Origin: Rubrobacter sp.
Lineage (GTDB): Bacteria; Actinomycetota; Rubrobacteria; Rubrobacterales; Rubrobacteraceae
Direction of reading: 5' to 3'
Assembly: GCA_016781725.1 (NCBI GenBank)
Contig: JADDPU010000220.1
Coordinates: 6,381 to 11,974 of the forward strand
Length of the DNA stretch: 5,594 bases
Shown: piece after piece, positions 1 to 5,594 of the stretch
How positions within the stretch are numbered: position 1 is the first letter of the stretch
Layout of the letters: every line of letters starts with the position of its first letter
Program-made: the position numbers and the translations under genes
The notes under the pieces: model-generated
The model's input: only the letters and a program-made list of their open reading frames with translations
Databases searched by the model: none
What the model was told of the DNA's origin: nothing

Positions 1-89
1 GGCACGTCGTCGGATAAGAACAGGTTGGTCACGAAAAGGAGGACCAGCCCGACGATGGCGTTGGCTATGAGCCTTCCTATGAGCCGCAT
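1..89 (-). CDS. Small membrane protein, BofA-like, N-terminal fragment
   Basis: The gene runs off the left edge, so only 29 codons are seen. Reading from an ATG at 89 on the minus strand, the peptide begins MRLIGRLIANAIVG and continues as one hydrophobic stretch (about residues 8-25) ending in LFLSDDV. This basic N-terminus, the NAIVGLVLLF-type helix and a following Asn-containing turn resemble the pro-sigma-K processing inhibitor BofA family, a small integral membrane family of roughly 80-90 residues. In Bacillus, BofA holds the SpoIVFB protease inactive during sporulation; in other bacteria and archaea the family has no settled role. Codon third positions are mostly G/C, which supports this frame over the other open minus-strand frame. 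The start is uncertain: no good Shine-Dalgarno lies at the right distance from the ATG, and an in-frame GTG sits 27 nt upstream (codon at 114-116). The family call rests on a short segment and is an inference. Confidence 0.5.
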   Translation of the reverse strand, partial: MRLIGRLIANAIVGLVLLFVTNLFLSDDV

Positions 90-145
90 GCCCCTGGTCG
101 TGCCCTGAACTTCCACCGCCCGAACATCGGTGAGCAGCCCGCACT

Positions 146-212
146 GCCTTGACCTCCTGGTGCAGGATCTAGAACCCAGGAGGCGCGGTCGAGCCCTGGT
201 GACTGTCAAGGC
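146..212. repeat. Split inverted repeat in the spacer between two minus-strand genes
   Basis: The 15 nt at 146-160 (GCCTTGACCTCCTGG) are complementary in two adjoining parts to two separate 8-mers: 153-160 pairs with 176-183 (CCAGGAGG) and 146-153 pairs with 205-212 (GTCAAGGC). Base 153 is shared by both parts. Folded, this gives an 8-bp hairpin with a 15-nt loop on top of a 7-8 bp outer stem, with about 21 nt bulged on one side. It lies 18 nt beyond the stop codon of the minus-strand thioesterase and ahead of the BofA-like gene. Read on the minus strand, the inner stem contains AGGAGG, a perfect Shine-Dalgarno-like sequence, paired with its complement. No T-run follows on either strand, so it is not a standard intrinsic terminator. 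It could be a structured leader, a processing site or a degenerate mobile remnant. The pairing is seen directly; the role is unknown. Confidence 0.4.
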
Positions 213-230
213 GTTATGGAGGGTTGCGGC

Positions 231-677
231 TCAAATGATAGCGCTGCCCTTCTTCTCGAAGACGCGGAAGGCGCCGGTGCCCATGGCGACGAGGTTCCCG
301 CCGGCGTCGTAGACCTTCGCCTCGGCCGTCGCCGTGCGCCGGGTGCGGTGGACTACCTCACTGTGACAGGTGATGCGCCCCTCGCTGACCGCCCCGAGGA
401 AGTGGACGTTCATCTCTATGGTGGCGGTCCTGACGCCCACCAGCGCGATCACCGAGAGGCCCATGGCGTTGTCTATGAGCGAGGCGTAGACGCCGCCGTG
501 CAGGGTGCCCGCGCCGTTGAGGTGGATGTCCTCGACGTCGATGCGGATGACCGACCTTCCCGGCTCGACGTCCTCGACTTTCGCCCCGATGTGCCTCGAG
601 AAGGTGACCTCCTCGTTGAAGTACCGTGCGAGATGGTCCAGCTGCTCTTCGCTCAGGGCTACTGCATCGTCGCTCAC
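231..677 (-). CDS. PaaI-type hotdog-fold acyl-CoA thioesterase
   Basis: This 148-residue protein is the usual size for a single hotdog domain. It most likely hydrolyses an acyl-CoA or aryl-CoA thioester in the cytoplasm, acting as a dimer or tetramer, as known for PaaI and THEM2. The signature NGAGTLHGGVYASLID lies at residues 54-69. Asn54 and Asp69 have the 15-residue spacing of the Asn/Asp pair in THEM2 (Asn50/Asp65), and the HGG turn (60-62) begins the central helix. The strands TIEMNVHFL (86-94) and AEAKVYD (118-124) fit the fold. I chose the GTG at 675-677 because a good Shine-Dalgarno (AAGGGAG, 684-690) lies 6 nt upstream and the fold starts soon after. The same frame stays open to an ATG at 788, but those 37 extra residues are Pro/Arg-rich and unlike the family. 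The gene is divergent from the acyl-CoA ligase, which suggests related substrates. The exact substrate is not visible. Confidence 0.88.
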   Translation of the reverse strand: MSDDAVALSEEQLDHLARYFNEEVTFSRHIGAKVEDVEPGRSVIRIDVEDIHLNGAGTLHGGVYASLIDNAMGLSVIALVGVRTATIEMNVHFLGAVSEGRITCHSEVVHRTRRTATAEAKVYDAGGNLVAMGTGAFRVFEKKGSAII

Positions 678-731
678 CGAACGCTCCCTTCTGCTCCGCG
701 GTCCGACCGCTCTACCAGGTGATAAGGGTAC

Positions 732-750
732 CCCGAAAACGATCTTCGGG
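732..750. promoter_or_regulatory. Candidate operator: 19-bp dyad
   Basis: CCCGAA (732-737) and TTCGGG (745-750) form a perfect 6-bp inverted repeat around a 7-bp centre, AACGATC. It partly overlaps the palindrome GGGTACCC at 726-733. The site lies 55 bp from the thioesterase start and 124 bp from the ligase start. Its size and position in a divergent promoter region fit an operator for a dimeric repressor of the TetR or MarR type, as often controls acyl-CoA genes. No regulator gene is present in the window, and no second copy of this dyad was noticed in the other intergenic regions. Confidence 0.3.
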
Positions 751-864
751 CGTTTGGTGGGACCAGGACGGCACCCGGGTAGGAGCAAGCCCCCGGCATC
801 ATTTCGGGCCAGATTGGGTAGAGGGACCCTGCGAGGACGGCGGACCGCCCCACGGCGGTAAACG

Positions 865-870
865 AGGAGG
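865..870 (+). promoter_or_regulatory. Ribosome binding site of the acyl-CoA ligase
   Basis: AGGAGG, followed by a further AG, lies 4 nt before the ATG at 875. It decides the start, because the same frame is open upstream to 626, where it would overlap the divergent thioesterase gene and encode an implausible Arg/Pro-rich leader. Confidence 0.85.
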
Positions 871-874
871 AGAT

Positions 875-2578
875 ATGTTCCGCACGGAGAAGCCGTGGCT
901 CGAGGTCTACCGGGGCCACGTGGAGCCGGAGACGGAGATCTTCGACGGCTCGCTCTACGAGCTATTCAGGAGCGCGGCCGAAAGGCACCGCGGGAAGACC
1001 GCGCTCACCTTCTACGGCACCACCTTCGAGTTCGAGCGCTTGCAGGCCCTCGTCGAGAAGATGGCAGCCTCGCTTGCGGCGGCCGGGGTAGAGAAGGGGG
1101 ACAGGGTAGCGCTCATGCTCCCGAACTGCCCGCAGTACGTGATCTCTTTCTTCGCCACCGTGAAGCTCGGGGCCATCGTAACGCAGCTCAACCCGATGTA
1201 CGTCGAGCGCGAGATAGAGCACATCCTGAAAGACTCAGGCGCCGAAACGATGGTCGTCTACTCGCAGATGTACCCGCGCGTAAAGGCAGTGCTGCCCGAG
1301 ATCAACCTGAATACCGTTGTCGTCGTGGACTTCGAGGGCGAGCCGCAGGGCCTCGATGCCGGACACCACCCCTTCGGCGACTTCCTGGCGAAGGACGCCG
1401 ACCCCCCGCTCGAGGTCCCCATAGACCCTGCCGAGGACGTGGCGGCGCTGCAGTACACGGGGGGCACGACCGGGGTCTCCAAGGGCGCGATGCTGACCCA
1501 CCGCAACCTCGTGGCCAACGTGCAGCAGGCTCTCGACGTGTTCATAGACGACCCCGGCGCGTTCTCCAACAACCAGAAGATCATGGGCGTCCTCCCTATG
1601 TTCCACATCTTCGGGCTGACCTGCGTGATGCTCTTCGGTATCCGCCAGGGCCTGAACCAGCTCCTCCTGCCGAAGTTCGACCCGGCCGAGGTCATGGACC
1701 TCGTCAGCGAGAGCTCTCCCGTGATGTTCAGCGGGGTGCCTACCATGTACATGGGCCTCCTCGCCAGCGGCGCAAACCTGCTCGAGTACGGCTTCGGGAA
1801 CGTCAGGACCTACAACTCCGGCGGCTCGGCCCTGCCGGTTAACCTCAAGCGCTCCTTCGAAGAGAAGACCGGGCGCCCACTCTTCGAAGGCTACGGCCTC
1901 TCTGAGGCCTCGCCCGTGACGCACTTCAACCCACCTTTTGCGGGGGTTGGGCGCGAGGGGAGCATCGGCGTGCCGGTCACAAGCACCGACGCCCGCATCG
2001 TGGACTCAGAGACGGGCGAGATGGAGATGCCAGTCGGCGAGCCCGGCGAGCTCATCGTCAAGGGCCCGCAGGTCATGAAGGGCTACCTGAACATGCCGGA
2101 CGAGACCGCGGCCGCACTCAGGAACGGCTGGCTCTACACCGGCGACGTGGCCAGGATGGACGAGGACGGCTACTTCTTTATCGTTGACCGCAAGAAGGAC
2201 ATGATCGTCGCCTCCGGCTACAATGTTTACCCGCGCGAGATCGAGGAGGTCCTCTTCGAGCACCCCGACGTCTCGGAGGCCGTCGCCGTGGGCGTCCCCG
2301 ACGAGTACCGGGGAGAGACCGTCAAGGCCTTCGTCGTCCGCCGCCCCGGTAGCACGGTGACGGAGACGGAGATCCTCGCCTTCTGCCTGGAGCGGTTGGC
2401 CCCCTACAAGGCCCCCAAAGCGCTCGAGTTCCGCGAGACGCTGCCGAAGAGCACCGTCGGCAAGCTCCTGCGGCGCGTCCTCGCCGAGGAGGCGCGCGCG
2501 GCAGCCCTGGCCGGAACCGACGCGGGAACCCGCATAGAGCCGGAGCCAGGAACCCTGCCTCCCTCGGCCTCGAGCTAG
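875..2578 (+). CDS. Long-chain acyl-CoA ligase (FadD/LcfA-like, AMP-forming)
   Basis: This 567-residue cytoplasmic enzyme belongs to the ANL adenylate-forming superfamily. It activates a carboxylic acid with ATP to an acyl-adenylate and transfers it to CoA. Motifs appear in the expected order: the phosphate-binding loop YTGGTTGVSKGAM (194-206), LPMFHIFGL (240-248), the substrate/adenine motif GYGLSE (339-344), YTGD (421-424), the hinge region DRKKDMIVASGYNVYP (438-453) and the C-terminal PKSTVGK (524-530) with the expected catalytic Lys530. The N-terminal KPWLEVY and the length match bacterial long-chain ligases such as B. subtilis LcfA and E. coli FadD (about 560 residues), rather than acetyl-CoA synthetase (about 650). 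All catalytic motifs look intact. The last 25-30 residues are an Ala/Glu/Pro-rich tail with no visible motif. A paralogue acting on medium-chain, branched or aromatic acids cannot be excluded. It is the first gene of a cluster with the SDR and VOC genes, with 13 nt to the next start. Confidence 0.92.
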   Translation: MFRTEKPWLEVYRGHVEPETEIFDGSLYELFRSAAERHRGKTALTFYGTTFEFERLQALVEKMAASLAAAGVEKGDRVALMLPNCPQYVISFFATVKLGAIVTQLNPMYVEREIEHILKDSGAETMVVYSQMYPRVKAVLPEINLNTVVVVDFEGEPQGLDAGHHPFGDFLAKDADPPLEVPIDPAEDVAALQYTGGTTGVSKGAMLTHRNLVANVQQALDVFIDDPGAFSNNQKIMGVLPMFHIFGLTCVMLFGIRQGLNQLLLPKFDPAEVMDLVSESSPVMFSGVPTMYMGLLASGANLLEYGFGNVRTYNSGGSALPVNLKRSFEEKTGRPLFEGYGLSEASPVTHFNPPFAGVGREGSIGVPVTSTDARIVDSETGEMEMPVGEPGELIVKGPQVMKGYLNMPDETAAALRNGWLYTGDVARMDEDGYFFIVDRKKDMIVASGYNVYPREIEEVLFEHPDVSEAVAVGVPDEYRGETVKAFVVRRPGSTVTETEILAFCLERLAPYKAPKALEFRETLPKSTVGKLLRRVLAEEARAAALAGTDAGTRIEPEPGTLPPSASS

Positions 2579-2591
2579 AGGGGGGCTCGCC

Positions 2592-3368
2592 TTGAACGCC
2601 CTCGACCTCTTCCGGCTCGACGGCAAGACCGCCATCGTCACCGGCGGAGGGCGGGGCCTGGGCCGCTACATGGCCGAGGCCCTCTCCGACGCCGGGGCTG
2701 CCGTAGTCCTCTGCTCCCGCAAGATAGAGCCCCTCGAAGAGGTGCGCCAGGAGATAGAGGCAGGCGGCGGGAGGGCCCTCGCCGTCGCGTGTGACGTCAC
2801 CGACGAGGAGAGCGTGGAGGGGGCCGTCGCGGTAGCCGAGGAGGGTTTCGGCCCTGTGGACGTCGTAGTGAACAACAGCGGGGCGACGTGGGGGGCCCCG
2901 CCCGAGGCGATGCCGCTCGACCGCTTTGATCAGGTGGTGCGGGTCAACGTGCGGGGCACCTTCCTCATGAGCCAGGCCGTCGGGCGGCGCATGATCGAAC
3001 GTGGCGTCGGCGGCACCATCATCAACATCTCCTCCGTCGCCGGCCTCGTCGGCGGCCACCCCGACTACATGCAGACCGTCGGCTATAACTCCTCCAAAGG
3101 GGCCGTCATCTCCATGACGCGCGCCCTCGCGACGAGCTGGGCCAGGCACAACATCACCGTGAACGCCATAGCCCCAGGCTGGTTCCCGACCCGGATGAGC
3201 GGCGGCCTCATCGAGAAGTTCGAGGGGCGGATGCTCGAAGGCATCCCGCTCGGCCGTTTCGGCACCCCTGAGGACTTGAAAGGGGTGGCGATCTTCCTCG
3301 CCTCTCCGGCCGCCGCCTACATAACAGGCCAGACCATCGTCGTGGACGGCGGCGCCACAGCCTGGTAG
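2592..3368 (+). CDS. Short-chain dehydrogenase/reductase (classical SDR)
   Basis: This 258-residue protein has the full classical SDR layout and should interconvert a hydroxyl and a keto group with NAD(P)(H) in the cytoplasm. The Rossmann motif is TGGGRGLG (17-24). CDVTD (67-71) holds the adenine-contacting Asp68, and the structural motif is NNSG (94-97), a variant of NNAG. The active site is Asn119, Ser148 (in NISSVAG), Tyr165 and Lys169. The Ser-Tyr spacing is 17 rather than the usual 13-14 because of a small insertion, GGHPDYMQTVG. PGW (195-197) and the C-terminal ITGQTIVVDGG (244-254) are typical. Arg43 (CSRK), after the second strand, hints at NADP preference, weakly. The overall look is that of the gluconate 5-dehydrogenase/3-oxoacyl reductase-like group, so the substrate is open. 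The start is TTG at 2592: no ATG occurs before the cofactor motif, and a G-rich AGGGGGG lies just upstream. It begins 13 nt after the ligase stop, so co-transcription is very likely. Confidence 0.9.
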   Translation: MNALDLFRLDGKTAIVTGGGRGLGRYMAEALSDAGAAVVLCSRKIEPLEEVRQEIEAGGGRALAVACDVTDEESVEGAVAVAEEGFGPVDVVVNNSGATWGAPPEAMPLDRFDQVVRVNVRGTFLMSQAVGRRMIERGVGGTIINISSVAGLVGGHPDYMQTVGYNSSKGAVISMTRALATSWARHNITVNAIAPGWFPTRMSGGLIEKFEGRMLEGIPLGRFGTPEDLKGVAIFLASPAAAYITGQTIVVDGGATAW

Positions 3369-3377
3369 ACGGCCCCG

Positions 3378-4241
3378 ATGGTCACGCGCTTCGACCACCT
3401 GGTCATCGCCGTCTCCGACCTTGGCCGGGCCGTCACCTCCTACCGCGCCCTCGGGTTCGACGTCGTCCCCGGTGGTCGTCACGAGCACCACGGCACCCAC
3501 AACGCCCTCATCCGCTTCGGCGGCCTCGACTACATCGAGCTTCTCGGGGTCTACGACGCCGAGAAGGCGGCGGGGAGCGCCTTTAGCGGCCGGAGGCTCG
3601 CCGAGTTCGTCCGCGGCCGCGAAGGGGGACTCGTCGGGCACTGCTTTGCCACGGACGACATCGAGCACGAGGTTCGGCGTGCGGGGGAGGCCGGCATCGA
3701 GATGGTAGGCCCCTTCGAGATGCGCCGCGCGAGGCCCGACGGCCGCACCTTGAAGTGGCGCCTCGCGGTGCCCTTCGACGTCCCCTGGCGCCGGCGGTGG
3801 CCCTTTATCATAGAGTGGGACGACCCGGACGAGGAGCGCCTCGCCGTCGAAGGCGTCGGCGCCCATGAGAACGGGGCGACGGCCGTCGTCGGCGTCTCGG
3901 TCGCCGTGCGCGACCTACAGCAGGCGACGTATCTCTACTCCACCCTCCTCGAGACCGCACCACACGCCACGGGCGATGTCGAGAACCTCATCGCCTCTCG
4001 CGCGCGTTTCGACGTCCGCGGTTTCGCCCTGGATCTCCTGGCGCCCGCGGGAGAAGGCCCGGTCCAGGAGGCCCTGGAGAGAGACGGCGAGGGCCCTTTC
4101 GAGGCCAGGGTAAGGGTAGGAGACCTCGCGGCGGCCCGCGTGCTCGTACCCGGCGTGGCTGAGGACGGGGACGCTCTGAGGATACCGGCCGACCGCGCCC
4201 TCGGCGCCAGGATCTCGCTCGTCGGTAAGAGCCGGACGTAG
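3378..4241 (+). CDS. Glyoxalase-like VOC protein, two-domain
   Basis: This 287-residue protein is of the vicinal oxygen chelate superfamily, close to the glyoxalase-like (Glyoxalase_3) type. The first half (about 5-150) looks like a complete metal-binding VOC domain: FDHLVIAVSDL with His7, then PGGRHEHHGTHNALIRFG (31-48), YIELLGVYD with Glu54, VGHCFATDD with His88, and FIIEWDDP with Glu146. This gives a His-Glu-His-Glu set at the positions used by metal-dependent VOC enzymes. The second half (about 168-283) repeats the fold pattern (VGVSVAVRDL, FALDLLAP, ALGARISLV) but lacks the equivalent His and Glu ligands, so it is probably structural. Members include lyases, isomerases, epimerases and dioxygenases, and the reaction cannot be named from this sequence. 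The ATG at 3378 follows the SDR stop by 9 nt. No clear Shine-Dalgarno is seen, which fits translational coupling. It is the last gene of the three-gene cluster. Confidence 0.82.
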   Translation: MVTRFDHLVIAVSDLGRAVTSYRALGFDVVPGGRHEHHGTHNALIRFGGLDYIELLGVYDAEKAAGSAFSGRRLAEFVRGREGGLVGHCFATDDIEHEVRRAGEAGIEMVGPFEMRRARPDGRTLKWRLAVPFDVPWRRRWPFIIEWDDPDEERLAVEGVGAHENGATAVVGVSVAVRDLQQATYLYSTLLETAPHATGDVENLIASRARFDVRGFALDLLAPAGEGPVQEALERDGEGPFEARVRVGDLAAARVLVPGVAEDGDALRIPADRALGARISLVGKSRT

Positions 4242-4261
4242 GCGCCCTTCGGCGGTAGAAT
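4233..4261 (+). promoter_or_regulatory. Candidate promoter for trmFO
   Basis: TAGAAT (4256-4261) matches the -10 consensus at five of six positions. Seventeen bp upstream, CGGACG (4233-4238) keeps only the GAC core of a -35 element. Transcription would begin near 4268, giving a leader of about 60 nt that contains the hairpin at 4270-4293. The -35 box overlaps the end of the VOC gene. This is plausible but weak. Confidence 0.3.
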
Positions 4262-4269
4262 CGGGCGGC

Positions 4270-4293
4270 CCCGGCGGAGTGGTCTCCGGCGGG
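4270..4293 (+). other. Imperfect hairpin in the gap before trmFO
   Basis: CCCG(G)CGGAG (4270-4279) pairs with CTCCG(G)CGGG (4284-4293) around the loop TGGT: nine base pairs with one central G-G mismatch. No T-run follows, so it is not a canonical intrinsic terminator. It lies in the 85-bp gap between the VOC gene and trmFO, and would be either a weak end to the upstream operon or a leader hairpin. Chance formation in GC-rich DNA is possible. Confidence 0.3.
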
Positions 4294-4314
4294 CTACGGG
4301 CGGGTTACTGCGGA

Positions 4315-4320
4315 GAGAGG
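4315..4320 (+). promoter_or_regulatory. Ribosome binding site of trmFO
   Basis: GAGAGG, within GGAGAGAGG, lies 6 nt before the TTG at 4327. It supports that TTG as the start, since no ATG or GTG is placed sensibly before the FAD-binding motif. Confidence 0.7.
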
Positions 4321-4326
4321 TCACGC

Positions 4327-5594
4327 TTGGCTGACGTAACGGTGATAGGCGGGGGGCTTGCCGGAAGCGAGGCCGCCTGGCAGGCGGCGGAGCTCGGCTG
4401 CTCGGTAGAGCTCTGGGAGATGCGCCCCGTAAAGGAGACCCCGGCCCACCGGACGGAGCACTTCGCCGAGCTCGTCTGCTCCAACTCCTTGGGCAACAGG
4501 TCGCTCGAGACGGCCTCGGGGTTGCTCAAGGAGGAGCTCAGGCGTCTCGGGTCGGTGATCCTGCGCTGCGCCGACGCCAACTCGGTCCCTGCCGGCGGCG
4601 CCCTCGGGGTAGCCCGCGAGGACTTCCCCCGCGCCGTCACCGAGACCGTCCACGCCCACCCGAACATAGAGGTGGTCCGCGAGGAGGCCACCTTTCTCCC
4701 CGACGGCCCTACCGTCGTCGCGACAGGCCCCCTGACCTCAGACGCGCTCGTCGAGAAGATAGAGGCACTCTCCGGCGAGACGCTCTACTTCTACGACGCG
4801 GCCTCCCCGATAATTCACCGCGACTCGCTCGACGACTCGGTAGTCTACCGGGCCTCGCGCTACGGCAAGGGCGAGGCGGCCTACCTGAATTGCCCGATGA
4901 CCAAAGCGCAGTACCACGCCTTTGTCGAGGACCTCGCCACCGCCGAGCTTTCTCCCATAAAGGACTTCGAGGAGGACATGTACTTCGAGGGCTGCCTCCC
5001 CGTCGAGACCATCGCCCGCCGCGGCAAGGAGACCTTGAGCTTCGGGCCTATGAAGCCTGTGGGCCTCCCCGACCCGAAGACCGGCGAGGTTCCCTACGCC
5101 GTCGTGCAGCTCAGGCAGGACGACGCCGAGGGCCGTCTGTACAACATGGTCGGCTTCCAGACGCGCCTGAAGTGGGGCGAGCAGAGGCGCGTCTTTCGTA
5201 CCATCCCGGGCATGCAGAACGCGGACTTCGCCCGCATGGGCGTCATGCACCGCAACACCTACCTCCCCGCGAACCGCATGCTCGAGGCGACCATGAGGAT
5301 CCGGGGCGAACTCAGCGAGGCGCCCCTCTTCTTCGCCGGCCAGCTTACCGGTGTCGAGGGCTACACGGAGAGCACCGCCATGGGCCACATAGCGGGCACC
5401 AATGCCGCCAGGCTCGCCAGGGGCCAGGACCCTATCACCATGCCGCGCGGCACGATGATGGGCGCGCTCGCCCACTACATCACCACCAAGGAGGGCACCC
5501 TCCAGCCCATAAACTCTAACTGGGGTCTCGTGCCCGCCGTCCCCAAAAAGGAGAACGGCCGTCGCCTCACCAAGCCCGAGCGCCGGCAGCGGCA
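4327..5594 (+). CDS. trmFO: Folate/FAD-dependent tRNA (uracil-54-C5)-methyltransferase TrmFO, 3'-truncated by window
   Basis: TrmFO makes 5-methyluridine at position 54 in the T-loop of tRNAs, using methylenetetrahydrofolate as carbon donor and FADH2 as reductant, in the cytoplasm. The visible 422 residues cover almost the whole protein (family length about 435-450); the C-terminal end lies outside. The N-terminal FAD motif is VIGGGLAGSEAAW (6-18). The two functional cysteines are present: Cys51 in ELVCSNSLGN and Cys223 in FEGCLPVE, equivalent to Cys53 and Cys226 of B. subtilis TrmFO. Other family blocks are MYFEGCLPVETIARRG (218-233), FGPMKPVGL (239-247), NMVGFQTRLKW (273-283), FRTIPGMQNADFARMG (290-305), RNTYLPAN (309-316), FAGQLTGVEGYTES (336-349) and QPINSNWGL (393-401). 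The start is TTG, placed directly before the FAD motif. The gene lies 85 bp after the VOC gene with its own candidate promoter, so it is probably a separate unit. No frameshift is seen. Confidence 0.96.
   Translation, partial: MADVTVIGGGLAGSEAAWQAAELGCSVELWEMRPVKETPAHRTEHFAELVCSNSLGNRSLETASGLLKEELRRLGSVILRCADANSVPAGGALGVAREDFPRAVTETVHAHPNIEVVREEATFLPDGPTVVATGPLTSDALVEKIEALSGETLYFYDAASPIIHRDSLDDSVVYRASRYGKGEAAYLNCPMTKAQYHAFVEDLATAELSPIKDFEEDMYFEGCLPVETIARRGKETLSFGPMKPVGLPDPKTGEVPYAVVQLRQDDAEGRLYNMVGFQTRLKWGEQRRVFRTIPGMQNADFARMGVMHRNTYLPANRMLEATMRIRGELSEAPLFFAGQLTGVEGYTESTAMGHIAGTNAARLARGQDPITMPRGTMMGALAHYITTKEGTLQPINSNWGLVPAVPKKENGRRLTKPERRQR

Larger units (their letters stand above)
678..874. 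promoter_or_regulatory. Divergent intergenic region, thioesterase versus ligase operon
   Basis: These 197 bp must hold the start signals for both the minus-strand thioesterase and the plus-strand ligase operon. I could not find a convincing -35/-10 pair for either direction, so no promoter is placed. The region does contain several dyads: GGGTACCC (726-733), a 6-7-6 dyad (732-750, listed separately), TGGTgggACCA just after it, AGGGaCCCT near 822-830, and GGCGGaCCGCC (839-849) just before the ligase ribosome binding site. In DNA this rich in GC some of these are expected by chance. Confidence 0.5.

Noticed and set aside
205..214. A perfect TTGACA (-35 box) on the minus strand in the 90-230 spacer
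   Set aside because: No acceptable -10 hexamer lies 16-18 nt downstream, and the sequence is part of the inverted repeat arm, so it was not called as a promoter.
216..722. A 168-codon plus-strand open frame over the thioesterase
   Set aside because: It mirrors the thioesterase gene, is Asp/Arg/Val-rich and has no ribosome binding site or family motif.
678..788. A 37-residue extension of the thioesterase to an ATG at 788
   Set aside because: The added residues do not resemble the hotdog family, and the GTG at 677 has a good Shine-Dalgarno 6 nt upstream.
626..874. An 83-residue upstream extension of the acyl-CoA ligase
   Set aside because: It would overlap the divergent thioesterase, has an Arg/Pro-rich sequence unlike the family, and the ATG at 875 has a strong AGGAGG before it.
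1235..1924. Overlapping minus-strand frames inside the ligase gene
   Set aside because: They are antisense to conserved ligase motifs, with compositions expected of reverse frames.
2322..3866. A 514-codon open frame on the minus strand across the ligase end, SDR and VOC genes
   Set aside because: It is antisense to three well-supported genes, has no recognisable domain and arises from the GC-rich codon pattern of the real genes.
4738..5475. A 245-codon minus-strand frame and a 209-codon plus-strand frame (4890-5519) inside trmFO
   Set aside because: Both are shadow frames of trmFO with no recognisable domain.

Overview
The window is high-GC, with a strong preference for G or C at third codon positions but regular use of ATA (Ile) and AGG (Arg) and several non-ATG starts (GTG, TTG, TTG). 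A complete folate-type trmFO gene start beside fatty-acid/acyl-CoA genes in such DNA points to a bacterial chromosome of the deep-branching actinobacterial type. Rubrobacter-like is my best inference, but it is not proven by the sequence. I see no insertion sequence, CRISPR array, tRNA, rRNA or phage gene. This looks like ordinary chromosomal DNA, and I do not find a clear undescribed system in it.

Layout. At the left edge, on the minus strand, is the N-terminal 29 codons of a small membrane protein that resembles the BofA family. A 141-bp spacer (90-230) separates it from a minus-strand PaaI-type hotdog thioesterase (231-677), and this spacer holds an unusual split inverted repeat. A 197-bp divergent intergenic region (678-874) follows, with a 19-bp dyad that could be an operator. 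On the plus strand comes a tight three-gene cluster with gaps of 13 and 9 nt: a FadD/LcfA-type acyl-CoA ligase (875-2578), a classical SDR dehydrogenase (2592-3368) and a two-domain glyoxalase/VOC protein (3378-4241). After an 85-bp gap with a candidate promoter and hairpin, trmFO (4327 to beyond the window end) encodes the folate/FAD-dependent tRNA m5U54 methyltransferase. It lacks only its last residues.

How the genes may work together. The ligase would activate a carboxylic acid as its CoA thioester, the SDR would oxidise or reduce a hydroxy/keto group on a related intermediate, and the VOC protein would act through a metal centre. The divergent thioesterase could hydrolyse surplus or stalled acyl-CoA. 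The spacing supports co-transcription of the three plus-strand genes. The common substrate is not visible in the sequence. trmFO has a housekeeping role in tRNA modification and is probably transcribed independently.
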